A stretch of 64,000 nucleotides of DNA. It comes from GCA-2697345 sp002697345 (GTDB lineage Bacteria > Pseudomonadota > Alphaproteobacteria > Rhodobacterales > Rhodobacteraceae). The DNA lies in contig CALSNB010000001.1 in the NCBI GenBank assembly GCA_943787605.1, positions 930,001-994,000 on the forward strand, given 5' to 3'. Position numbers and translations under genes: made by a program. Under the pieces are notes generated by a model. The model was given only the letters and a program-made list of their open reading frames with translations. It ran no database searches and was not told the origin of the DNA. Positions 1-7,031 of this stretch are shown here, in pieces. How positions within the stretch are numbered: position 1 is the stretch's first letter; every line of letters starts with the position of its first letter.

Positions 1-287
1 TTGCCAGCCTTATAATTTCCCTTAAAGGTTAGCTGGCCATTTTCGTAATAATGCTCCCACGGTCCGTGCAAACAGTCATTTTCGTAAGAACCTTTCCAAC
101 TCAATTGACCACTCTCATAGTATGATTCCCAGAAACCATCCCGTCGACCATTTTTTATATTTCCATTTTGTTGACCTGATACTTCTCCAATAAATGGTGT
201 GTCAGTGAATTTTTTATAAAAAATACCATTCCTTACAACAAGCTCATCGGGCGACACCGTTTCATTAAATCCAAGCTGACTATTCAT
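1..287 (-). CDS. MORN-repeat variant protein, partial (3' end outside window)
   Basis: An open frame runs from ATG at 287 leftwards off the window edge, giving 95 visible residues. From about residue 45 it shows the repeating pattern G-x-W-E-x-Y-Y-E-x-G-Q-L-x-x-K-G-x-Y (FWESYYESGQLSWKG, then PWEHYYENGQLTFKG). This is the signature of MORN_2 repeats, also called toxin-antitoxin-system YwqK-like proteins. Proteins of this type form simple beta-hairpin repeat sheets, and their cellular role is mostly unknown. The N terminus lacks a signal peptide in the visible part. The repeat call is firm; function cannot be given, and the total number of repeats is unknown because the gene is cut. Confidence 0.75.
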   Translation of the reverse strand, partial: MNSQLGFNETVSPDELVVRNGIFYKKFTDTPFIGEVSGQQNGNIKNGRRDGFWESYYESGQLSWKGSYENDCLHGPWEHYYENGQLTFKGNYKAG

Positions 288-394
288 CGTTTAAAATCCT
301 GTGAATTAATTTAAAAATAACCTATCTGAAACAATCAATTAAGTGTTTTTATCAGATAAAAAATTTACTACTTAGTTAATCTACAAATAAACAA

Positions 395-1072
395 TTAACT
401 TGAATTTGAAAGTAAATCAATCGTATCCTCAGTCATTCTTAAATCAGCAAAAAACTGCATCATATTAATAAGCGTTGCATTATGCTCGTCGTCACTGCGT
501 GTCCCAGTTGCGTCACCAATAAAAATCGTTTTATAATTTAAAAGCATAGCATCTCTTGCCGTAGACTCGCAGCAAACATTAGTTAAAGTACCAGTGATAA
601 TCAAAGTATCAATTGCAAGATCATCTAATACTTCCTTTAAATTTGAAGAACCCGGTGTGAGTGCACTTGACCGGGTCTTGGTAATTAGAAGGTCTTCACT
701 TTTTCTGTCCATTCCAGACCAGATTTCTCTAGCAAAAGATCCTTCAGCTGTATCATTCACAATTTTTTCTCGAGATTCCTCTGTTGTAAAATGTTCGTAC
801 CATGATGACCAACCGGGAGTGTAAACATGTTCGGTCCAGATAACCTTACCTCCAACCTCTCTGATTTTTTTTGCAAGAGTGTTTATATTTGGAGCAATGG
901 CCCCAACTCCAGGAACCTCAACCATAGACAAACCAGGAAGTATAAAACAATTTTGCATGTCAATGACTAGCAATGCTGTTTTCTTTGGATCAATTCTTTC
1001 AAAAATATATTCACTACCACGCCTTGCAATACAATTATCAATATAGTTTTGAGGAATTTTAATCTTATGCAT
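395..1072 (-). CDS. Isochorismatase-family cysteine hydrolase
   Basis: A 225-residue alpha/beta hydrolase of the isochorismatase/nicotinamidase superfamily. The catalytic triad is visible: Asp38 in LLVIDMQN, Lys132 in ITKTRSSAL and Cys168 in TNVCCESTARDA, with the usual cis-peptide stretch GTLTN just before the cysteine. The family hydrolyses amides, carbamoyl groups or the isochorismate vinyl ether. The substrate cannot be read from sequence, though the N-terminal extension and W-rich loop (GWSSWYEHF) resemble ureidoacrylate or N-carbamoyl amidase-like members. Its ATG follows the TAA of the upstream glutamate-type dehydrogenase with no gap, and the AAGGGG at the end of that gene can serve as ribosome site. 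The pair is therefore surely cotranscribed and probably translationally coupled. A role releasing ammonia beside the dehydrogenase is only inference. Confidence 0.9.
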   Translation of the reverse strand: MHKIKIPQNYIDNCIARRGSEYIFERIDPKKTALLVIDMQNCFILPGLSMVEVPGVGAIAPNINTLAKKIREVGGKVIWTEHVYTPGWSSWYEHFTTEESREKIVNDTAEGSFAREIWSGMDRKSEDLLITKTRSSALTPGSSNLKEVLDDLAIDTLIITGTLTNVCCESTARDAMLLNYKTIFIGDATGTRSDDEHNATLINMMQFFADLRMTEDTIDLLSNSS

Positions 1073-2503
1073 TTATAACCCCTTAGTTCGATAACTTTCA
1101 GCAACCCGTTCGATAGCCACTAGATATGCCGCTGTTCTTAAATCATCAACATCTTTTCTTGAATGCCAGAGTTCTCGCATATGTTGATATGCAGTCCGCA
1201 TAGAGTCGTCCAACCCTGATCTAACAAGCTCCAACTCACCTGCACCACGCAAATACGCTTCTTTAAATTTATCTGACAATTTTGTTCCTAAACCAGAGGC
1301 TTCCATTACTCTATTTAACTCCTCAACTAGTAAGTGATGTCTTGCTTCCTCTTGGCGCCTTTGCATTCGTCCAAATCTAATATGACTCAGATTTTTTACC
1401 CATTCAAAATAACTTACTGTTACTCCGCCAGCATTTGCGTACATATCTGGAATAATCACCGTTCCACGATTTCGTAAGATGTCATCAGCTCCCGCTGTGA
1501 CTGGACCATTGGCCGCCTCAATAATTAAAGGTGCATTAATTCTCTCCGCGTTAAGAAGATTAATACTCCCTTCGATTGCCGCAGGAATTAAGATATCACA
1601 CTTAATCTCTAAAACGCTCGAACCATTCGTTTGAAATGTTCCTCCACTAAATTTCTTTATGCTCCCAGTTTTTGACATGTGAGCATACAGTGCCTCTATA
1701 TCCAACCCATCTTGATTTATTACCGCACCATCGCGTTCAATAACTGCTATTATTTTACAGTTATCTTCCTGACTTAAAAATTTTGCTGCATGGTATCCAA
1801 CGTTACCGAACCCTTGTATAACAATATCTTTTCTATCCAATGATCCACTTAGTTTTGCTAGATTTACGTCCTCCGGGTGTCGAAAGAACTCTCTAAGAGC
1901 GTATTGAATGCCACGCCCCGTAGCTTCCACTCGACCAGAAATTCCTCCAGCGTTAATTGGTTTTCCAGTTACGCATGCTTTTGCATTTATGTCAGTTGTA
2001 TTCATTCTTTGATATTGATCTGCGATCCAAGCCATTTCTCTCTCACCTGTCCCCATATCAGGTGCAGGAACATTTTGGCTCGGACTTATCAAATCCCTTT
2101 TAATTAACTCGTAGGCAAAACGACGCGTAATTTGCTCCAGTTCTTCCTCATCCCATTCTTTAGGGTCAATACAAAGTCCACCCTTTGAGCCACCAAATGG
2201 TGTTTCTACCAAAGCACATTTAAAAGTCATCAAAGCAGCTAATGCCTCGACTTCATCTTGGTTCACACTGAGTGCATATCGTATTCCACCTTTAACTGGT
2301 TCCATATGTTCTGAGTGAACCGACCGATAACCTGTAAATGTATGAATTTCACCACGCAAGCGGACACCAAACCGGACTGTATATGTAGCGTTACAAACAC
2401 GAATTTTTTCTTCTAAACCCGCCGGGAGGTCCATCAGCGAAACTGCCCTATTAAACATTACTTCAACGCTCTCTCGAAAAGACAAATCGGTAGTATGTTT
2501 CAT
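1073..2503 (-). CDS. Glu/Leu/Phe/Val dehydrogenase (glutamate dehydrogenase type)
   Basis: This 476-residue protein has the full ELFV dehydrogenase layout. The N-terminal substrate domain contains PVKGGIRY (residues 70-76), the conserved lysine in LMTFKCALVETPFGG (Lys95) and SKGGL. The C-terminal Rossmann domain contains GFGNVGYHAAKFL near residue 222. It would interconvert glutamate and 2-oxoglutarate plus ammonia with NAD(P). Length is slightly above the 410-450 usual for bacterial GDH, because of a C-terminal tail and an inserted segment around residues 190-215. Start ATG at 2503. The isochorismatase-like gene begins directly after its stop. A leucine- or phenylalanine-type specificity cannot be excluded, but GGIRY and the overall length favour glutamate. 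Confidence 0.92.
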   Translation of the reverse strand: MKHTTDLSFRESVEVMFNRAVSLMDLPAGLEEKIRVCNATYTVRFGVRLRGEIHTFTGYRSVHSEHMEPVKGGIRYALSVNQDEVEALAALMTFKCALVETPFGGSKGGLCIDPKEWDEEELEQITRRFAYELIKRDLISPSQNVPAPDMGTGEREMAWIADQYQRMNTTDINAKACVTGKPINAGGISGRVEATGRGIQYALREFFRHPEDVNLAKLSGSLDRKDIVIQGFGNVGYHAAKFLSQEDNCKIIAVIERDGAVINQDGLDIEALYAHMSKTGSIKKFSGGTFQTNGSSVLEIKCDILIPAAIEGSINLLNAERINAPLIIEAANGPVTAGADDILRNRGTVIIPDMYANAGGVTVSYFEWVKNLSHIRFGRMQRRQEEARHHLLVEELNRVMEASGLGTKLSDKFKEAYLRGAGELELVRSGLDDSMRTAYQHMRELWHSRKDVDDLRTAAYLVAIERVAESYRTKGL

Positions 2504-2576
2504 ATTAACACTCTCTATTTAAAGTGGTTTGCGACTCATTAGATACATTTAAAGGGTTATCATAAATTATACTAAT

Positions 2577-2669
2577 ATGTCTCTACAAAATAATTTTCTA
2601 GACAAAACTGCCATTGCATTAAGGATGTTGAGCCGATTATACTGGGACAAAACAAGCGAAAGAGATTAA
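2577..2669 (+). CDS. Possible 30-residue leader peptide upstream of the phosphatase
   Basis: A short frame starts at ATG 2577 and ends with TAA at 2667-2669, immediately followed by the TTG start of the phosphatase gene. It encodes a charged 30-residue peptide with a possible helix (TAIALRMLSRLYW). There is no convincing ribosome site, so it may be chance. The exact stop/start abutment and the fact that the downstream gene has no ATG near its N terminus make translational coupling a reasonable hypothesis. No family is recognised. Confidence 0.3.
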   Translation: MSLQNNFLDKTAIALRMLSRLYWDKTSERD

Positions 2670-3188
2670 TTGAATAGTGCCGATACAATAGATTTATCAA
2701 ATATCAACAAAAATTGGTTTGGTCGGCTTATTTTATCGAGTTGTCCGACAATTAATCGTAACGCCGAACCCTCTTTTCTAGAAAATCTCCTTATTGAGTA
2801 TAAGAGGAGAAGGGTTAAGCTAGTCGTGACCCTACTCGACTCTGACGAAATCGAGGATTTGGGAATTATATCGTTTAGTACGTTTTTAATGGATAACGGT
2901 TTCCATTGGATCCATTGTCCAATTCGAGATCGCAGTACATGTAGTGATCAAAAAAGGATTAGAACTTTATTAGAGGACATAAAAGAAGTACTAAAACCTA
3001 ATGATTCAGTTGTAATCCACTGTCATGCTGGTCTCGGGAGAACTGGGCTTTTAGCGGCTACCTTTCTTGTTTCAATGGGTTTGGCAGCAGAGTCAGCAAT
3101 CAAGGCTATACGCAAAACCCGTCCAGGATCAATTGAAACGATTCAACAAGAAAGATATATCAAAGAATGGGGATTCCGTTTCAAATAA
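2670..3188 (+). CDS. Dual-specificity/tyrosine-type protein phosphatase
   Basis: A 172-residue protein of the cysteine-dependent phosphatase fold. The P-loop HCHAGLGRTG spans residues 117-126, with nucleophile Cys118 and Arg124. The likely general acid is Asp87 in CPIRDRST, about 30 residues before the loop as expected. The closest subfamily by motif is the CDKN3/PTP-like type seen in many proteobacteria. It should hydrolyse phospho-tyrosine, phospho-serine or another phosphate monoester in the cytoplasm; the substrate is unknown. The start is TTG at 2670, because the frame is blocked by TAA just upstream and the next methionine (residue 74) would remove part of the fold. It converges on the SDR gene. 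Confidence 0.85.
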   Translation: MNSADTIDLSNINKNWFGRLILSSCPTINRNAEPSFLENLLIEYKRRRVKLVVTLLDSDEIEDLGIISFSTFLMDNGFHWIHCPIRDRSTCSDQKRIRTLLEDIKEVLKPNDSVVIHCHAGLGRTGLLAATFLVSMGLAAESAIKAIRKTRPGSIETIQQERYIKEWGFRFK

Positions 3189-3232
3189 AGTTCCCTATCA
3201 GATAATCCACATACATTTTATTGAGCTGTGCT

Positions 3233-3997
3233 TCAATCTGCAGTCCAACCACCATCTACCAAAAGTGATGAACCAGTGACTAATGACGAAGCATCAGAGG
3301 CAAGATATAAAACAGCTCCCATAATATCTTCTACTTCTCCAACACGATCTAGTTTAATTTTACTATTAATCCACGCCCTTTTTTCGGGATCGTCAAAAGT
3401 TTGTTGTGTCATGGGCGTTAAAATAAATGTGGGGCAAATTGTGTTAATGCGTATTTTATTAGGTCCAAACTCTAGAGCCATGGCTTTAGTAAATCCTTCA
3501 ACTGCAAATTTAGAGGCACAATATACGGATCTATCGATTCCACCCACATGAGCCATTTGACTTGAAATATTTATCAAAGATCCAGCCTTTTCCTCTTTAA
3601 CCAAATTCTTTGCAACAGCTTGCGTAATAAAGTATGCCCCTCTTAAATTAACATTCATAACAGCATCAAAATCCTCAACAGTAGTGTCTAATGCATTTGA
3701 ATGACGCCCCATTCCAGCGCTATTTACAAGAATATCAAATGCCTTATCACCTGAAATTTTTTCAAAAATTTGTTTTGGCTCCGCAATATCAAGTTGTAAA
3801 ATACGCGAAGACCAACCCTTGGAGTTCATTTCATCATGTAATTCTTTCAGCTTAGGTAAACTTCGAGCCGCCAATGTCACCTCCGCCCCACTGGATGCAA
3901 GAGCGCAGGCGCACCCAATCCCTATTCCGGACGAAGCGCCAGTTACCAAGGCTCGCTTGCCTTCTAAATTAAAGTTTGGCATTTTAGGTAAAATCAT
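3233..3997 (-). CDS. SDR-family NAD(P)-dependent oxidoreductase
   Basis: A 254-residue classical short-chain dehydrogenase. The cofactor motif TGASSGIG is at residues 19-26, NSAG near 91, the catalytic serine in INISSQMA and the YxxxK pair in YCASK near 158-162. The C-terminal end GSSLLVDGGWTAD is typical of the gluconate 5-dehydrogenase/3-oxoacyl-ACP-reductase-like branch. It oxidises or reduces a small alcohol or ketone; the substrate is not predictable. The N terminus has a second methionine at residue 6 that would also fit. It stands alone, convergent with the phosphatase gene. Confidence 0.9.
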   Translation of the reverse strand: MILPKMPNFNLEGKRALVTGASSGIGIGCACALASSGAEVTLAARSLPKLKELHDEMNSKGWSSRILQLDIAEPKQIFEKISGDKAFDILVNSAGMGRHSNALDTTVEDFDAVMNVNLRGAYFITQAVAKNLVKEEKAGSLINISSQMAHVGGIDRSVYCASKFAVEGFTKAMALEFGPNKIRINTICPTFILTPMTQQTFDDPEKRAWINSKIKLDRVGEVEDIMGAVLYLASDASSLVTGSSLLVDGGWTAD

Positions 3998-4239
3998 AAA
4001 AACATATCCATATATTTAAATTAAACATCCCTGTTAATTGATTTTGCTCAGACAGCAAACCATTTTCCTAAGTAGACATATCAATTCAGAAAAAAGGCAA
4101 TGATCAGCTTGAGAGCCGAGCCGCAGTTGTAGAAAGCTTTATTTATTATTTTGTTTGAAAGCTTAGAGAATAGTTACAATATAAATAAAAGTGATGCCAC
4201 CAATTATCAAAATTTTTTGATATTAAGAAAAATCTAATA

Positions 4240-4470
4240 TTAGATTGATTGTCCAGTTTTAGGGAAAGCCAAACAAATATATCTCATTTGAACATTTCGA
4301 TCTAAACCCATTTGCACATCAGATAAACTTCTAGAATTCATATTTTTGGCAGAAACTATACATTCTTTTTTAAAAAAAAAGTGAGAATTTAAATTCGTAA
4401 TGGAGTGTGAGACATCAAAGCCCATTCCACTTACAATTGAATACAAAAAAAGACCCCAAACGATATCCAT
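4240..4470 (-). CDS. Hypothetical small protein, possibly exported
   Basis: A 76-residue frame with no recognised family. I chose ATG at 4470 rather than the GTG three codons upstream, because AAAGG lies 8 bases before this ATG. The N terminus (DIVWGLFLYSIVSGMGFD) is hydrophobic and could be a short signal or membrane segment. The rest contains two cysteines (KKECIVSAK and RYICLAF), which would suit a small periplasmic disulfide protein. It is flanked by AT-rich non-coding DNA. Existence as a gene is uncertain; the ribosome site is the main support. Confidence 0.45.
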   Translation of the reverse strand: MDIVWGLFLYSIVSGMGFDVSHSITNLNSHFFFKKECIVSAKNMNSRSLSDVQMGLDRNVQMRYICLAFPKTGQSI

Positions 4471-4641
4471 CTTATTCACCTTTATGACAATAGTTTACTG
4501 GATAAATATACAACCTTACTTTTTCCTTGTCTACAAAACGGTTTTTAGCCGTTAATACTAGCACTTATACTTATATTTTGATGTTTTAGGTTTCTATTAC
4601 ATATGTTAGAAACCACAATATAGGATAAAGTATGAGCTTAT

Positions 4642-5181
4642 ATGTTTAGCAAATCAAAAACGATTATTCTCGTAGCGTTAGAGGACGAACTTCCAAAGAA
4701 ATACCTTCCAACATGGAATATTATATATACTGGTGTTGGTAAGATTAATGCGGCTTATTCTCTTAGTAAGGCCATCCATGAGTTTGCACCTAATACTGTT
4801 ATTAATTTTGGAACTGCAGGTGCGTTAAGTAATAATTTAAATGGAATACAAGAGGTCTCAGTATTTAAACAACGTGATATGAATGCAGAAGGTTTAGGGT
4901 TTGGTTTAGGCGAAACTCCATTTGATAAAATTTCGACGATTGATAATAAACGGATGGGACTATCCTGCGGAACAGGAGATAGCTTTGTAAATACAAAACC
5001 AAAACTCTTAACAGATTTAGTTGACATGGAAGCTTATGCTTTAGCTAAAATATGCAAATTAAATCAGATTGAATTTATTTGTTATAAATACATATCGGAT
5101 AATGCAGATAGTAATGCAAACAATGCTTGGAATGAGAATTTAAAAAATGGAGCGCTCGCATTCTCAGATCTATTAAGCTAG
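4642..5181 (+). CDS. Nucleosidase of the MTA/SAH nucleosidase (PNP/UDP) family
   Basis: A 179-residue member of the purine nucleosidase/phosphorylase family. Visible landmarks are the early YTGVGKINAAYSL stretch, VINFGTAGAL, the substrate-binding VDMEAYALAKIC (the M-E pair that binds ribose) and ISDNAD, whose first Asp is the usual proton donor. It would cleave an N-glycosidic bond, most likely in S-adenosylhomocysteine or methylthioadenosine. It is about 50 residues shorter than E. coli MtnN, with loss mainly in the middle, and short forms of this kind are usually labelled only as nucleosidase. A tiny membrane protein gene follows on the same strand. Confidence 0.85.
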   Translation: MFSKSKTIILVALEDELPKKYLPTWNIIYTGVGKINAAYSLSKAIHEFAPNTVINFGTAGALSNNLNGIQEVSVFKQRDMNAEGLGFGLGETPFDKISTIDNKRMGLSCGTGDSFVNTKPKLLTDLVDMEAYALAKICKLNQIEFICYKYISDNADSNANNAWNENLKNGALAFSDLLS

Positions 5182-5232
5182 GGCTTTAAACGAAGAAATA
5201 TTTTAAAAAATGTTAGTAATGTAAAAATAAAA

Positions 5233-5388
5233 ATGCTTAAATTAGTCTTTACATATTTTTTTTATGCGTTCGCTTTATTATTAGTATTTTTGGGTGCCTT
5301 TTTTTTACTTTGGATGGTGTTAACAAAAGAGCAAATAGATCTGGTGCCTCCATCCAATAAAGTTATGATAGATAGTGCAACAGAGTAA
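5233..5388 (+). CDS. Small single-pass membrane protein
   Basis: A 51-residue frame from ATG 5233 to TAA 5388. The first 30 residues form one strongly hydrophobic segment (TYFFYAFALLLVFLGAFFLL), followed by a short polar tail containing two prolines. The 24 bases between its centre and the next gene are tight: its stop lies 10 bases before the GFA-family ATG, and its last codons contain that gene's AAGGA ribosome site. This layout suggests a real gene in an operon with its neighbours. Function is unknown. Confidence 0.5.
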   Translation: MLKLVFTYFFYAFALLLVFLGAFFLLWMVLTKEQIDLVPPSNKVMIDSATE

Positions 5389-5398
5389 GGAAAAGAAT

Positions 5399-5800
5399 AT
5401 GTTAATTACTGGTGGCTGTTATTGTGGAAAAATAAGATATAAATCAACCGATAAGATTCAATCATCAATTCAATGTCACTGCAGGGAATGCCAGTACATT
5501 ACGGGGGGTGCACCAAATACTATCATTGTAGTTCCAGACTCTGATTTTTCTTTTACTCAGGGAACACCTACAAAATTCAAAAGGGATGACTTAGAAAACC
5601 CAGTCACACGTTTCTTTTGCAACAACTGTGGAACGGGTATTGGTACAAAAACCCCAAGCCGCCCAGGTTCAATGGTTTTGAAAGTAGGAACACTTGATAG
5701 GCCCGATATTTATGAACCAACTGTAGCAATTTTTACAATTGATAAACAAGCTTTTCATCACATTCCTGATAATATAAAAGCTTTTAAAAGAAGGCCTTAA
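5399..5800 (+). CDS. GFA-family zinc-binding protein
   Basis: A 133-residue member of the GFA (glutathione-dependent formaldehyde-activating, CENP-V-like) family. The zinc ligands are visible: CYC (Cys7, Cys9), CHCREC (Cys26, 28, 31) and FFCNNCG (near residues 77-80). The family holds two structural zinc ions; most members have no proven activity and the formaldehyde name is historical. I chose ATG 5399, preceded by AAGGA at 8 bases spacing, over an in-frame GTG at 5375 that would overlap the small membrane protein gene. It converges on the MFS gene. Confidence 0.9.
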   Translation: MLITGGCYCGKIRYKSTDKIQSSIQCHCRECQYITGGAPNTIIVVPDSDFSFTQGTPTKFKRDDLENPVTRFFCNNCGTGIGTKTPSRPGSMVLKVGTLDRPDIYEPTVAIFTIDKQAFHHIPDNIKAFKRRP

Positions 5801-5805
5801 ATCCT

Positions 5806-7020
5806 TTAGTGGAAATGGTTGAAGATATTCTTTCTTACAATTTTATTCCAAAACAGCATTACCAAAAAAGCTATTACAACAATTATACTAGCCAATGCCA
5901 TAAAAACTAAACTGAAATTATAATTTGCTAACGCAAAGCCAGCACAAACTGGGCCAATAACTTTACCTATATTGCGTAAGGATCCATATACGCCCATAGC
6001 TGTTCCTCGATAATTTTTTTTAACTTCATCTGCTAATATTGCTACACTGGTTGGAAAGATAAAACCCTGACCAGCACCAATGAAGATAGCTATTATTAAA
6101 AAGAAGTTCTCAGTAAAAACATTTACTAACAAAAGACCTGAAGCAAGTAATAACATACCAAAAATAATAGTTACTCTGTAACCTTTTTTGTCTGCCAACT
6201 GGGCACCAATAGGTCGGCAAAGCATATGAGTTATCTCTTGAATCGAAAAAAATAAACCTGCCTGTAATATAGTTCCATTATCTTGAGAAATAATAAAAAG
6301 TGGTAGAAATGCCCTTAAGGAATATACTATGGAATACACGAGCATCTCTAATAAACCAGCCATCCAGACAGCAGGAATAGATATAATATAATGAAAAGCT
6401 ATACCAATTTTTTTCCAGGATATATTATTATTTATATTATTTGAAGCTGAATTATCTCTAATTAAAAATAATGGTATCATTGCAAAAATGGACCCAAAAC
6501 CAATAAAAATAAAAACTGTTTCAAAATCGAAAACAGTTAAAGCCACACCAGCAGTGATGGGCGCGCTTAGCGAGACCAAAGATCTAGAAATACCAAAATA
6601 TGCCAGCCTTTTTGTCTGAGTGTCATTGTTGAGATGCACGACATAAGCGAGCCCAACTGGTCCCAGAATTGCAGTAGAAATCCCGTGGAAAAGTCTTAAA
6701 AAGACCAAATCCTGTTCTGAACTTACAAATTGATATGCAAATGGCGTGCACGTAAATATTACTAAAGCCACACACAACCAGACTTTTTTTCCCCAAAAAT
6801 CAGATAAAATACCAAAAATAGGTTTCAATATTATTCCTGAGGAAGTTGAGATGCCAACGATAAAGCCTATCATTATCTCTCCTGCGCCAATCGCAGCAGC
6901 GTACAAAGGCAATAATGGTGTTTTCCCCAACTGATAGAACCATCGCAAAATGAAATCTACTGCAAAAATACAAAAAAAATCTCTTCTTCCTTTAAAGGAT
7001 GCAAAATTTAAAAATGGCAT
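5806..7020 (-). CDS. MFS transporter
   Basis: A 404-residue major facilitator with about 12 hydrophobic segments. The loop after TM2 reads GILSDFWGKK, the family signature D-x-W/G-x-x. A second half-site appears as AQLADKKGYR near residue 265. It is an inner-membrane secondary transporter, drug-efflux or metabolite type, with no substrate clue. It starts 11 bases after the stop of the large Asp-box protein gene, so the two are probably cotranscribed. Confidence 0.88.
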   Translation of the reverse strand: MPFLNFASFKGRRDFFCIFAVDFILRWFYQLGKTPLLPLYAAAIGAGEIMIGFIVGISTSSGIILKPIFGILSDFWGKKVWLCVALVIFTCTPFAYQFVSSEQDLVFLRLFHGISTAILGPVGLAYVVHLNNDTQTKRLAYFGISRSLVSLSAPITAGVALTVFDFETVFIFIGFGSIFAMIPLFLIRDNSASNNINNNISWKKIGIAFHYIISIPAVWMAGLLEMLVYSIVYSLRAFLPLFIISQDNGTILQAGLFFSIQEITHMLCRPIGAQLADKKGYRVTIIFGMLLLASGLLLVNVFTENFFLIIAIFIGAGQGFIFPTSVAILADEVKKNYRGTAMGVYGSLRNIGKVIGPVCAGFALANYNFSLVFMALASIIVVIAFLVMLFWNKIVRKNIFNHFH

Positions 7021-7031
7021 TTGCGGTTGAT

